Notes: a model not told the origin generated them from the sequence alone. A DNA stretch of 64,000 bases from Temnothorax longispinosus (GCF_030848805.1 NC_092362.1:8432439-8496438); one strand, 5' to 3'; positions 42,803 through 54,560 are shown, numbered from the stretch's first letter. Numbers and translations: made by a program.

Positions 42803-43934
42803 TGTGACGTCCTGGGTGATGCGAGGTGGCTCGATCCGGCAGAACGTCTCCGTTGATGGGTTCTTTTTCTTGCAATTAAGGAGGTAAAACCCCAGGATAA
42901 TTAGCTGTTGGTCGGCGATGTAGATTATGGCTCCTTGGATCCGTCGAAGGTAGGTATTCAATAATCTTTATCTTTCTTTTGATATAAAAGAGTATGATAT
43001 TTATTGTAGAACTTTTACGATACAAGTGGCTTATATGGGAGGATGGAACAAGTATAAGATATGTGACCTTTTCTGGCTCGTTCCACACTCTCCGTCGAGA
43101 GGGTGAAAGATTCTGCTTTTATACAATTTTGGAAACGGTAGTGGGAGGTGACCGCACCTCGTTACAATGAGTCATAAGGCGTTGTCTAGCGGATGTGAGT
43201 CTACTTCTAGTGGTGTGGCTCGCTTGCCAGCAATGAGTCATAGGGTGGTATCTTGAAATTCATTACCTTATATGGTCATGCGTTGCGCTCTGCTTCGACA
43301 TGTCCATATATGGTCTATGCGAAGACTAGATTCCCTCGAATGAGTCATACAGGTGACTCGTCTGAATTCTATTTTTATTCTCTAGTCTAACAGCGATTTG
43401 TATTGAGAGCGATACCTACTTTCATTATAAAATTTTAGTATGACTTTTATCATAAAGGAAATCTTTAATATTTGAATTTTAAAACGTGCAAATATATGTT
43501 AAATATTATTTAAGTTTCTTCAGACATACTTTACATACAGTAGAATAATTTAATAGTACAATTAAAGTCATTATTAGTATGTCTAAAGTATAAAAGATAT
43601 TGCTCTCTTCGTCTAACAGTTACTATAGTATATCTGACTTTCTCTTTCTTTCTTTCAAATCGTACAATACTCGCATCTCGCTCGGATTCGTGTTCCTTAT
43701 GTTACGCATAATACAATTATATCTTTCTCAGGTTCGTGAGTGGCGCTTCAGCGTTTGACGATCGAGATTTATATTAATTTTAGTAAGTATATATATATTT
43801 TGTTAATAATAATAATATTGATAAAAGTGATTTTAACAGTGGTAATAATGATTCTAATATCATGTTAATAATGTATCATGCATGTAGGAGTGGTCAGCAT
43901 TCTCATTAGTACGGGAAATCAATGAAATTAAATT

Positions 43935-43976
<42 letters not shown>

Positions 43977-45974
43977 AGATTTTTATTATTTTTATATCTC
44001 GCGAATGGTTGGGAATTTGGAAGGAGTGTATAGGAAACATATTGTAGGACTTTCACTAAAGTATAATATAGTATTGGAAAATTTTATTGTTGATATATGT
44101 ATTTGTTAATAACAATTTATTAATTAAATAAATTGGTACTTTTTAATTTACATATTAATATTGTTAAATTCTCCTTAGTCGCACGGTTTTAATTCAACAA
44201 TGAAATAATTTTTTATGAGGCACTTTATTTTATTGTTACAAATATTTCGTAAATAAACAATTGCAGAAATAAAAGTTATTATCATTTTTCGTAGGTGTAC
44301 TGATGCAGAGTTTATGTGCGCAATCAAAATTCGTGTTTACCTGAACGAGTTTTCATCCACATAATTGTTTCATCCACATAATTGCCAATTATATGGAACA
44401 ATTCCCATGCTAAACCGTTATACCGGGTGTCTTTCCCTTTGGAATTTTTTGCTGCCTCAACCAGAGGAGTGACGAGGTTTTGACTTATACAAAAGTTGTT
44501 GTGCATAACCTGAGGCATCTGTTAACGGCTATTATTAGTGTGGTTAATTATTTATTTATAATTGTTTATAAAAATAAGTTGCAAAATTGAACAATCTTGT
44601 AGTAAGTATTTTTTCATTAAGTCGATCGGTTTTTCGAGATGATTTTGATGACGTAGTAGTAAAATAGTATTGATATAATTTTAATTGTTTATAACAATTG
44701 TTTTGAAAAATATTAATAAGGTAATAGTTATTTCAATGTGGTGTTTTTCCATAAATATAAGAGCATGTATTTCTATAATTGATATCATTTTTATTTTAAT
44801 TTATTAAGAGTCTATAGGGCTATCCTTGTCTTACTCTCTGTGAACTGGTATTAAACTATCTTCGTCTTTCATGGAGTGAATGTTTAGGAGTATGAGAGAT
44901 TCCATTTTTATCATAATAATTAAGTGTCAAAATTTTTATTCAGAAATGAAATTTTTCGGTCTTAAAATGTATAAAAGACTAAAATATTAATGTAAAAGTG
45001 ATTTGGTCTTTGTAAGTCTAAAGGGTAGGAAATTCAAAATGGCGGACGTGAAACTTTAATAATTTATAACTCGAGAACGGTAAGAGATAAAAAGATGGGG
45101 TTTCTTTTGTTGTGTTCAGATAATTAAAGGCATTATTTTAGGTTGTTTAAAATTTTTGTGTTTTATGGATTTCCGTAATTTTTAATTATATCTCGGAATT
45201 AAGAAGGGATATGATGTGGGGGTTTTTGTAAGATTACTTGACATGCTCTGCTGAGTGTCTGCAGTAATTTTATTCATCATTTTTTATAATAATTTTATGA
45301 TAAATTTTATTGTTGATTAGTTTATTTTGAGAAATCCAACAATGATTTATAACCAAAAGATGTTTGACTTTTTGTGATAGTTCCAGTAGTCACACTAGCT
45401 AGGTCTGTTAATAATATAATTTAATTGTTTATAACAATCATGTTTGAGAAATACTAGTAAGATAATTATTATTTTAGCATAATAATAATTTTTAGACACA
45501 AAAGGTTATGTTCTTATGAATAATCTGCTTTTAATTTATTTATTTATATTTTATCTAAGTTTCCTTAGTTTATTCTTATGGATCATGCATTTATTATCGT
45601 TAGATCCGCGTGTCAAAGTGAATTTATATTGCATAAAGGATCTCATAAGGCTTGTAATATCCATTTACGATCAATTTTAGTGATTCTGGGGAATTTTAAC
45701 AAGCGATTGTCCAAAAGTTTATAGTGTGATTCATGAAAATGGGGGTTAAGCTTGAAAGGGTGCCTTTAGGCAGCCATGTTCTCTAGGCTTGGGCCAGTTA
45801 CTTTAAGAACGCGTACTCGCATCAGCTGAGTGATTGTTGTGACAGTTAATTTAAAGAGTTTAAAGAGTGATTGTTATATTATAATATTGTTTTCAGGCGC
45901 TGTGCAATATGGATGGAAAATCAAAAAATTTATGCGTCTGGAATATAGCGGTGATTATACCGTCAGACGTGACA
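42803..45974 (+). mobile_element. Dispersed TGT...ACA repeat, copy C
   Basis: A 3172-bp plus-strand copy from TGTGACGTCCTGGG to CAGACGTGACA. It lacks about 70 bases present in copy B near the middle and has a longer TA tract (43938-43972). CGCG precedes it as in copy B, but CGCG does not follow, so its right junction is rearranged or continues into another element. An exon-like end (acceptor TTTTCAG at about 45896, then ATG 45909) matches the shared 21-residue segment. Confidence 0.8.
43938..43972. repeat. (TA)n microsatellite
   Basis: An uninterrupted run of about 17 TA units inside copy C of the dispersed repeat; shorter or absent at the matching place in copy B. Confidence 0.95.
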
Positions 45975-46928
45975 TCTCCCTCCTTAGGGAAGTTCGGTCC
46001 CCGAACTTTTATTAGTAAGTATAATTGATGGTTATGTCGTATAGAGTATGATTATATTTATAGATAATTGATTATTTATGTGATTCTTATTACAGGATTC
46101 TAAAGTGTGCCTAGCAGTGTAAGAGCTGTGTTGCTGTAGCTGGATTTATCTAAATTGAGGTTTTAGTGCCATTGTTTTCTAGAGTATATATAAATTTTAT
46201 TAGTAATATATATTTTTTTTCTTTTTTTTTTTATTGGGCATATACACGTGTATATTTGTATTTGTATACATATATAGACGCACATATTTGTTTTCATTGT
46301 TTATTCCTTATGTTACTTATTCGGATATTTGTTAATATATGTTATTCTTATTTTATGATAGGGCTGGTTGTCTATACTGTCACCGTGATTTCGTTGGACG
46401 GATATGATAAGGATAAATTAAAAGTAAGTTAATGCCATATTTCTATCATTACTACATTTATTCATATTTTAGTCTCTCCCCTTTTTTTTATTTTTTATTA
46501 TTTTTGTTTAAATATATTCAAGTATTTGCCGCGTGTTTTTTCCTTAGCTTTGTCTAAATCCAGGCGATAAGCAAAATTACGTAGTCTTTTCACTTCTAGC
46601 ATAAGGCTTGTCGTTGACATTTTGCTTAGCTCTGTAAGGATAATTATTTATTGAGTATATATAACAGTTTTATTTTATAAGAGTGCAGTAATTAATATAT
46701 TTTGTTATTGTTATAGGTGATAGGAGGTATTAGTGAGCTGAGACTGAATTAATAAGGATAAGTATTTTCAATCTTATTTTATATTCTTATGAATATATGT
46801 GTATATGGAAATATTAATGTATTTTCCTTTATCTTATTTCAGGTGAGGAATAGGTACGAAATTATCCTGGATGGGCTTGCTTTACGAGTGTGAATATGAA
46901 TACGTTATAATAGTAATCTTACAATTAG
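45975..46928. other. AT-rich region, no clear gene
   Basis: Begins with a perfect hairpin AAGTTCGG-TCC-CCGAACTT (45990-46008). Several AG acceptor-like and GTAAGT donor-like words (46013, 46095, 46424, 46842) could bound small non-coding exons. The frame at 46166-46432 is AT-driven and not credible. Confidence 0.35.
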
Positions 46929-46940
46929 TAAAGCATTTAA

Positions 46941-47459
46941 AATAAGTCGTTTTATTTTCGACCCAACTGGCCAATTAAAACAAGATTGCACGACGTTTCG
47001 ACCGAATTCCGGTCCTTATCAAGTGCTATTAATTTAAGTTACACCGATCCGCATAACAAATTGCATCGTTGACGTGGTGTCCTGACAACGTCAAGACAAA
47101 CGCAAAACTAAACAAAAGAGAAAATAATACATTTAACAATAGAAAAACTATACAAAATCGTTACAATATCACGCTGGTCAAAAACAATAAAATTAATTAA
47201 CACTGTAAAAATTAGTTAAAAGCTTACAATTCTTATGCGTTCCAAAACAAACGGTAAAATCAAAACGTCACCAGCCATATCGAGGGACAACGTCCGAACA
47301 GTAAGACAGTCAAAGTCGAATTGTTAAATGTATAGCACTTGATAAGGACCGGAATTCGGTCGAAACGTCGTGCAATCTTGTTTTAATTGGCCAGTTGGGT
47401 CGAAAATAAAACGACTTATTTTGAATTATTTGCTGGCGACGGAAATTGTTTTGTTTATT
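46941..47459. mobile_element. Penelope-like or retrozyme-like insertion
   Basis: About 85 bases at the left (AATAAGTCGTTTTATTTTCG...) are repeated inverted at 47333-47421, followed by a 38-base tail. A 12-base direct duplication TAAAGCATTTAA flanks the unit (46929-46940 and 47460-47471). Inside each arm is GCAC-TTGATAAG-GACCG-GAATT-CGGTC-GAAAC-GTC-GTGC, which has hammerhead-ribozyme order, with stems I and II paired and two core changes from CTGATGA. Penelope-like elements and retrozymes are known to carry hammerheads and variable-length duplications. No coding sequence. Confidence 0.6.
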
Positions 47460-48289
47460 TAAAGCATTTAAGTTACTTGTATTTTAAGATTGATTAAATA
47501 TATATATATTTATATATATATATGCGTGTGTGTCAACGTACTCTTTTCCCTTTTCTATTCTAAATGCATGTATATAAATCAGAGTTAAAGTTAATGATAT
47601 AAAATTAAGATTACATTCTACTGATTGCTACGATTTATTTTTCAAAGTACTTATTCTAAGGGAATTAGGGTCCTCCACCGTGCTCATTAAATATAATCAT
47701 ATGTTAATTAGATGAAATTTATTATTTCATGTCAAAACCCTTCACCATGTACAGTCGTTCACGGAAAGGTTGCAACACTTTTTTTTTGATGATTTTTGGA
47801 ACGCGCAGAAATTTTGAGATCGCGATCCACCATCTCTGTATACACGTAGTGAACGGTTATGATAGCTGTCAAAGTGAACTATACAAGGTGGAGGTTCACG
47901 AAATGTATCTTGTGCGGCGCGGAAAATCTTAAGATATCAACTGGATACTGTAATATTGGGGTTAGTATAAAAGAATAAGCTAAATAGACAATTTTATTTT
48001 ATAAATTATTTTTTATTTTCAAGACGTGTGTAACATTAAAAATTAATGTAATATAACCTATTAATATAATTATTTATAATAATTTTATTAATTTTATTAA
48101 TATAATTATTTATAATAATTTTATTAATTATTATAATAATTATATTAATTATTTATAATAATTATATTAATATATTGTTATATGTTATATTAATTTTAAT
48201 TACGTACTTAATTACGTATTTAATAACATTAAAATTAATTAATAACATATTAATTTTAATACATAATATTAATACATAATTAATATAAC

Positions 48290-48860
48290 AGTAAAATTAA
48301 CCGGTGTCTGGTAGTTCGGCAAGCAGAGGACATCAGTCGATCAAAGAAGCTGCCGTGGAAGACGTGGATGCTGAGACTACGAAGCCACATCACCGCTTCA
48401 AAGCCAATTCTTCTCGTCAAATAACGATGAAGTAATCTTTCTAAAAAATTAAAAATTACAATTATAAAAATTAATTGCAAATTCAGTTTTAATATAAAAT
48501 AATCATTGTATTATAATTATATTAAGTTGAGAAGATAGATTTACTTACATAAAATTGCCAGATCGCTGATTACTATTGACTGTTCAGTAAGAACAGATCA
48601 ATCGCAATCTGTTGTCCGCTGCAATCCAGAGCGAATCTCTTGTAGAAATTCGTTGTGGGATTAAGATGCGCACGTCTTTGTTCACTCTAGTACTGGGATC
48701 TTCTCTCGACTGCAGGGCCTCTGGACCGACATTAGGCAGGCATGTTTGGAAAACGGCGATACGTCCTTGGGTGCTGGAGAGGAGTTTGTGAGCAGCTTGA
48801 AAACCGGCACCAACCCGGGCGTTGTTATTATCAAAAGTGCCACAGAACTTGATGGGCAGC
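48290..48860 (-). pseudogene. sec24: Captured sec24 fragment, left arm
   Basis: The mirror copy of the fragment at 50765-51330, on the minus strand: trunk-domain exon about 48860-48549, donor GTAAGT, intron, exon 48440-about 48300. It carries the same frameshifts and stops with a few private substitutions (for example LRSLSIH here against LRGLSIH in the right arm). See the right-arm entry for the protein evidence. Confidence 0.8.
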
Positions 48861-49394
48861 TAGGCGAAAAGGTCACGGAATCGGCAGGCCCAAAGATATT
48901 TCGGATGACTTTTGCCTTGTGCCATGTTCATTCAAGATTTTTATTCCTTCATTCGTTCATTCATTAACGAGAGTTGTTCACGTTACAATCATTCAATGTC
49001 AAACATATTATTCATTTATTCATACATCATCTTGGTGAAAAAACTTTTCATATTTTCTCAGAAATTTTACAAGAATTGGGACTTGTAAAAAATTCTGAAA
49101 AAGTATATGATATTTCTCAGATACTTTCAGAAATAATTGAAGATTTTTAGAATATTTCAATATCCGTATATATGAAAATTTCTGACAAATTGCACAGATT
49201 TTCTTATATTTATTCAGATTTCTGCAAGGATATATTAGCGAAAAATATTTTATTCTTATTTTGTCTGAGTTGTTTAATTCGTATAAAAAATCTGAAAATT
49301 TCTGAGTATTCTAAAAAAAATCTAAAAATTTTTATAGAAATTCTGATTATAATGTGAAAAATTCTGATATTTTTTTATTAGGGCATCCATGGAA

Positions 49395-49791
49395 AGTCAC
49401 ATAGTATTAATACCATGTGACACTTCCATATGATTCTCTATTACTACATTTAATCTTTGGGGCATAGATGCAACTTTTTGGAATAACTCGTGCCTTGCGC
49501 GGCAATCTTCCCATACGATGAGAACATGTTGCGCCAATGCCTCGCGTCTATGTGGAAATTGAGGTTTCCATATTTTCTGAGTAGGTTGTTTCTCTCGTTT
49601 TCCATAATGTTACACGTCCAGATTCATCCATCGAAAATACCTTCTCATTCGAGAAAACGGTATTTGTCCATTCATGTTTCTGTGCCAAATGCTGCAAGGC
49701 AAAAGCCGTTGTTCTTTGTGGCGTTCGGTTAATTGTTTATATTGAGCCGATTTATATCGATTGTGTCTCTGTTCTCGCCATCTACGCCGCA
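49395..49791 (-). pseudogene. Tc1-like transposase middle, left arm
   Basis: The minus strand gives TERHKEQR, then FALQHLAQKHEWTNTVFSNE and KVFSMDESGRVTLWKT, the block around the second catalytic Asp of Tc1 transposases, where '[FS]SDE' is usual and SNE is found. Two stops precede it. Both the N-terminal DNA-binding domain and the C-terminal acid are missing. Confidence 0.75.
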
Positions 49792-49813
49792 CGGTTTGCG
49801 CTATCGCATATTA

Positions 49814-50200
49814 GGAGCCTGCGGCGCAGATAGTGGGAACAGAGATACGATCGATATAAACCGGCTCAATATAAACAATTAACCGAACGCCACAAAGAAC
49901 AACGGATGGCTTTTGCCTTGCAGCATTTGGCACAGAAGCATGAATGGACAAATACCGTTTTCTCGAATGAGAAGGTATTTTCGATGAATGAATCTGGGCG
50001 TGTAACATTATGGAAAACGAGAGGAACAACCTACTCAGAAAATATGGAAACCTCAATTTCCACATAGACGCGAGGCATTGACGCAACATGTTCTCATCGT
50101 GTGGGAAGATTTCCGCGCAAGGCACGAGTTATTCCAAAAAGTTGCATCTATGCCCCAAAGATTAAATGTAGAAATAGAGAATCATATGGAAGTGTCACAC
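49814..50200 (+). pseudogene. Tc1-like transposase middle, right arm
   Basis: The mirror of the left-arm fragment, on the plus strand, with RMAFALQHLAQKHEW, TVFSNEKVFSMNESGR and LWKTRGTTYSEN, then a stop (TAG) and frame-shifted tail (RKARVIPKSCIYAPKI in another frame). Also lacks both protein ends. Confidence 0.75.
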
Positions 50201-50764
50201 GGTATTAATACTATGTGACCTTCCATGAATGCTCTGGTAAAAAAATATCAGAATTTTTCACATTATTAATCAGAATTTCTATAAAAATTTTCAGATTTTT
50301 TTTAGAATACTCAGAAATTTTCAGTTTTTTTATACGAATTAAACATCTCAGACGAAATAAGAATAAAATATTTTTCGCTAATATATCCTTGCAGAAATCT
50401 GAATAAATATGAGAAAATCTGTGCAATTTGTCAGAAATTTTCATATATACGGATATTGAAATATTCTAAAAATCTTCAATTATTTCTGAAAGTATCAGAG
50501 AAATATCATATACTTTTTCAGAATTTTTTACAAGTCTCAATTCTTGTAAAATATCTGAAAAAATATGAAAAGTTTTTTCACCAAGATGATGTATGAATAA
50601 ATGAATAATATGTTTGACATTAAATGATTGTAACGTGAACAACTCTCGTCAATGAATGAACGATTGAAGGAATGAAAATCTTGAATGAACATGGCACAAG
50701 GCAAAAGTCATCCGAAATATCTTTGGGCCTGCCGATTCCGTGACCTTCTCGCCTAGCTGCCCAT

Positions 50765-51330
50765 CAAGTTCGGTGGCACTTTCGATAATAACAACGCCCG
50801 GGTTGGTGCCGGTTTTCAAGCTGCTCACAAACTCCTCTCCAGCACCCGAGGACGTATCGCCGTTTTCCAAACATGCCTGCCTAATGTCGGTCCAGAGGCC
50901 CTGCAGTCGAGAGAAGATCCCAGTACTAGAGTGAACAAAGACGTGCGCATCTTAATCCCACAACGAATTTCTACAAGAGATTCGCTCTGGATTGCAGCGG
51001 ACAACAGATTGCGATTGATCTGTTCTTACTGAACAGTCAATAGTAATCAGCGATCTGGCAATTTTATGTAAGTAAATCTATCTTCTCAACTTAATATAAT
51101 TATAATACAATGATTATTTTATACTAAAACTGAATTTGCAATTAATTTTTATAATTGTAATTTTTAATTTTTTAGAAAGATTACTTCATCGTTATTTGAC
51201 GAGAAGAATTGGCTTTGAAGCGGTGATGTGGCTTCGTGGTCTCAGCATCCACGTCTTCCACGGCAGCTTCTTTGATCGACTGATGTCCTCTGCTTGCCGA
51301 ACTACCAGACGCCGGTTAATTTTACTGTTA
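50765..51330 (+). pseudogene. sec24: Captured sec24 fragment, right arm
   Basis: Sec24 is the cargo-binding subunit of the COPII coat at ER exit sites. The plus strand reads KLLSSTRGRIAVFQTCLPNV, GPEALQSREDPS, then in another frame TNFYKRFALDCSGQQIAIDL and FLLNSQ before a donor GTAAGT at 51068. After an intron (51068-51175, acceptor TTTTTTAG) it continues RLLHRYLTRRIGFEAVMWLR, GLSIHVFHGSFF and, after a frame change, RSTDVLCLPNYQTPAG. These are consecutive trunk-domain stretches of Sec24. Retention of the intron shows capture at DNA level rather than by reverse transcription. Frameshifts, two adjacent stops (TAG TAA near 51045) and loss of both protein ends make it non-functional. Confidence 0.85.
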
Positions 51331-51866
51331 TATTAATTATGTATTAATATTATGTATTAAAATTAATATGTTATTAATTTTAATGTTATTAATTACGTAA
51401 TTAAGTATGTAATTAAAATTAATAATTAATATAACATATAACACAATATATTAATATAATTATTATAAATAATTAATATAATTATTATAATAATTAATAA
51501 AATTATTATAAATAATTATATTAATAGGTTATATTACATTAATTTTTAATGTTACACACGTCTTGAAAATAAAAATTAATTTATAAAATAAAATTGTCTA
51601 TTTAGCTTATTCTTTTATACTAACCCCGATATTACAGTATCCAGTTGATATCTTAAGATTTTCCGCGCCGCACAAGATACATTTCGTGAACCTCCACCTT
51701 GTATAGTTCACTTTGACAGCTATCATACCGTTCACTACGTGTATACAGAGATGGTGGATCGCGATCTCAAAATTTCTGCGCGTTCCAAAAATCATCAAAA
51801 AAAAAGTGTTGCAATCTTTCCGTGAACGACTGTACATATAATAAGTATTAGTATGGTTAATATTTT

Positions 51867-52427
51867 CTAATAGGTTAGTATTATAGTAAGGTCGCTCGCG
51901 CTAAGGTCTATTGCGCTAAGCTGCTTTCTTATCTCCCATGTAGCGTAGTACAGTTCCCCGAAACGCGCTCGCGTTGCTACAGTTTGATTCACGAGTAGCA
52001 GAGCGAGATCGTTAGTTTTATTTTCTACGTGCATTATTGCATTACGCATGGCATATTCGTCTTCGATGGTTAAGGTTCCGAATAATATCTTGCTAAGTTG
52101 TCCAACAAATTCCAGGGGAGCTCGTTTTGTTTGGGATTCTCCTATGAGTTCACGTATATGATCTTGATACTGCTTTATCTTATTTAATTTGGCAATTAAT
52201 GAAGTCAATCGTGGTCGTATTTCACAATGTGAATTGTGATCACCACATTGTTGTAATATTGAGTCCATTTGCCGTTCAAGCTTGGCCGTTGCACCTTTAA
52301 TATCGCGCAAGTCGATGTAGATTATCATCTTCCAAGAATTCTCGGACGTACGCATCTCTCCAACGGCCTCGAAAAATATTCCAGGATTATCTTTTAAACC
52401 AGTAATTGTGTATTCTTTTTCCTTCAT
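51867..52427 (-). pseudogene. env: Truncated endogenous retroviral envelope (F-type)
   Basis: A 186-codon minus-strand frame resembling the start of envelope proteins of errantiviruses and related baculovirus F proteins, the membrane-fusion glycoproteins. Features: an early EAVGEMRTSENSW block, two cysteines near residues 61 and 68, a basic site (TKR) at about residue 101 just before a region matching the conserved F-subunit stretch (FVGQLSKILFGTL), and an N-glycosylation-like NKT. Normal length is several hundred residues; here a stop falls at 51867, only 33 bases from the palindromic element's TA, and the fusion-protein remainder and membrane anchor are absent. Its ATG overlaps the stop of the pol remnant (ATGA). 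Confidence 0.75.
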
Positions 52428-52621
52428 CCCTGATCTGCAATCCGAGCAGGTTTAGTTCGGTCTACATGTACGATTTTAATTTTATTTGGTGGAATTAATA
52501 TTTTAATATTATTATTTTCTAGGATTTCCACAATTTCATACGGCCCTGTATATTCGTCATCGAACTTGTTTTTTTTAGGTTTTAATAAAAGTAGGTAAGC
52601 TAGGCCGGTTCTGGACCACAT
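52424..52621 (-). pseudogene. pol: End of gypsy-type pol (integrase tail)
   Basis: A 65-codon minus-strand frame reading LLLKPKKNKFDDEYTGPYEI followed by NIKILIPPNKIKIVHVDRTK, which matches the C-terminal DNA-binding tail of Ty3/gypsy integrases. It ends in TGA overlapping the env ATG, the usual pol-env arrangement. Everything upstream is replaced at about 52621 by a GC-rich minisatellite, so only the last part of pol remains. Confidence 0.7.
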
Positions 52622-52629
52622 ACCGAGAA

Positions 52630-53085
52630 CGAGGGGGGTGAGGGGCGGGAAGGAACCGCGGGCGGGGGGGACCGCGGGCGGGGGGGACCGCGGGGGAGGG
52701 GGGAACCGCGTGTTTCGGCGCCGCGGGGGGAGGGGGAGGGGGGAACCGCGTGTTTCGGCGTCGCGGGGGAGGGGGAGGGGGGAACCGCGTTTTTCAGGCG
52801 TCGCGGGGGAGGGGGAGGGGGGAACCGCGTTTTCCGGCGCCGCGGGGTGAGGGGGTCTGCGTTTTCCGGCGCCGCGGGGCGAGGGGGGTCCACGTTTTCC
52901 GGCGCCGCGGGGTGAGGGGGTCCGCGTTTTCCGGCGCCGCGGGGCGACCGCGTTTCCGCCGCGCCGCGGGGCGAGGGGGGATCCGCGTTTTCGCCGCGCC
53001 GCGGAGCGTTCGCGTTTTCGGGCGCCGCGGGGCGAGGGGACCCGCGTTCGCGTTTCGCCGCGCGCCGCGGAGTCCGCGTGACGTC
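52630..53085. repeat. GC-rich minisatellite with G-runs
   Basis: Repeats of about 40-50 bases built from GCGTTTTCCGGCGCCGCGGGG and GGGGGAGGGGGAACCGC. The G-rich strand (plus) has many runs of four or more G and could form G-quadruplexes. Proline/alanine- or glycine-rich frames over it are compositional artefacts. The change from about 30% GC at 52600 to over 75% GC is abrupt. Confidence 0.9.
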
Positions 53086-53289
53086 ACACGGCACGCTCGC
53101 GTTATCTCCCTATCGTAGATGTTTCTCCTCCGTCCCCCCGTTTGCGCGAGTCTTCTCGTTCGCGCGGTCTCTTTCTCTCGCGCGCGGTCCCTCTCGCTCC
53201 CGGCCCCCGTTTGCGCGACGAGTGCGGCACGCGCATTCACCGCGAGACACGTATGTTCATGAAAACGATATCGCACCATTAACTTTCAA

Positions 53290-53990
53290 TGGTTTAATCT
53301 GTATAACTGCTATTGAACAGCTATTAAACAGCTAAAAACAGCTAAAAACAGCTATCAAATAGCTATCAAACAGCTATCAAACAGCTATTGAACCGCCATG
53401 AAACAGCTAAAAACAGCTACCAAACAGCTCTTGAACCGCTACGAAACAGCTAAAAACAGCTAAAAACAGCTAAAAACAGCTATCAAACAGCTATCGAACA
53501 GCTATCAAACAGCTATTGAACCGCCATGAAACAGCTAAAAACAGCTAAAAACAGCTCTTGAACCGCTATGAAACAGCTAAAAACAGCTAAAAACAGCTAT
53601 CAAACAGCCATGAAACAGCTAAAAACAGCTATCAAACAGCTCTTGAACAGCTATCAAACAGCTCTTGAACAGCTATCAAACAACTAAAACAGCTATCAAA
53701 CAGCTATTGAACCGCTATGAAACAGCTAAAAACAGCTATCAAACAGCTCTTGAACAGCTATCAAACAACTAAAACAGCTATTGAACCGCTATGAAACAGC
53801 TAAAAACAGCTATCAAACAGCTCTTGAACAGCTATCAAACAACTAAAACAGCTATTGAACCGCTATCAAACTTCTTTTAAACAACTAAAAACAGCTTTTA
53901 AACAGCTATCAAACAACTAAACAACTAAAACAGCGATCTGTATAACTGCGATCTGTATAACTGCTATTGAACCGCTATCAAACCTCTTTT
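53290..53990. repeat. AAACAGCTAT minisatellite
   Basis: About 700 bases of short units, 10-12 bases each: AAACAGCTATC, AAAACAGCTAA, TTGAACCGCTATG. Variant units recur in higher-order blocks of about 65-75 bases (for example CTCTTGAACAGCTATCAAAC). No coding content. Confidence 0.93.
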
Positions 53991-54009
53991 AAACGGGAGC
54001 GGTGCACTT

Positions 54010-54560
54010 GGACACCGTTCAAATGGACACGGCACTAAAGGACACAGAGATATTGGACACGACACTTTGCGCACGGTTCAATCGGACACGGTGCTTTTGG
54101 ACACAGGAATTATTGGCCAAATGTCTTTTGCACACAGAAAGTAAATTATTAAAAAATTCGCTCTGTTCAGTTGCGCACGGAAATATGCGCACCAGTCTTT
54201 TGCACACGAAAAGATGCCCACCGTTCGTTTGCACACGAAAAGATGCGCACTGTTCGTTTGCACACTGAAAGATGCGCACCGTTCGTTTGTACACGGAAAG
54301 ATGCGCACCGTTCGTTTGCACACGGAAAGATGCGCACCGCTCATTTGTACACGAAAATATGCCCACCGTGCATTTGGACACGCAAAATTTGCGCACCGTT
54401 CATTTGCACACGGAAAAGATGCACACGAGAAGAAACGCACCGTGCATTTGCACACCGAAAGAAGGACACCGTGCATTTGCACACGGAAAAGATGCACACG
54501 AAAAAAAGCGCACCGTGCATTTGCACACCGAAAGAAGGACACTGTGCATTTGCGCACGAA
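54010..54560. repeat. 29-bp minisatellite
   Basis: AGATGCGCACCGTTCGTTTG starts at 54241, 54270 and 54299: exact 29-base spacing, with more diverged units on both sides (GGACACCGTGCATTTGCACA later). All six frames stay partly open because 29 is not a multiple of three and the unit lacks stops, which produces long false ORFs on both strands. Confidence 0.93.

Larger units (their letters stand above)
47752..51832. mobile_element. Tc1/mariner-type foldback element with 2-kb arms
   Basis: A 4081-bp near-perfect palindrome: arms 47752-49791 and 49814-51832, spacer about 22 bases. The ends read CAGTCGTTCACGGAAAG and are bordered by TA (47750-47751 and 51833-51834), the Tc1/mariner target. Each arm contains, from the tip inward, an AT-rich stretch, a captured sec24 fragment, another AT-rich stretch, and the middle of a Tc1-like transposase reading outward. 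The structure looks like two 3' halves of one element joined head to head. Arms differ by scattered substitutions, so the palindrome is not an assembly mirror of one arm. Confidence 0.9.

Noticed and set aside
48682..48967. ORFs opposite the captured sec24 exon
   Set aside because: They are antisense shadows of the sec24 reading frame and are mirrored in both arms.
52600..53279. Proline- and glycine-rich ORFs
   Set aside because: They follow a GC-rich minisatellite in several frames at once.
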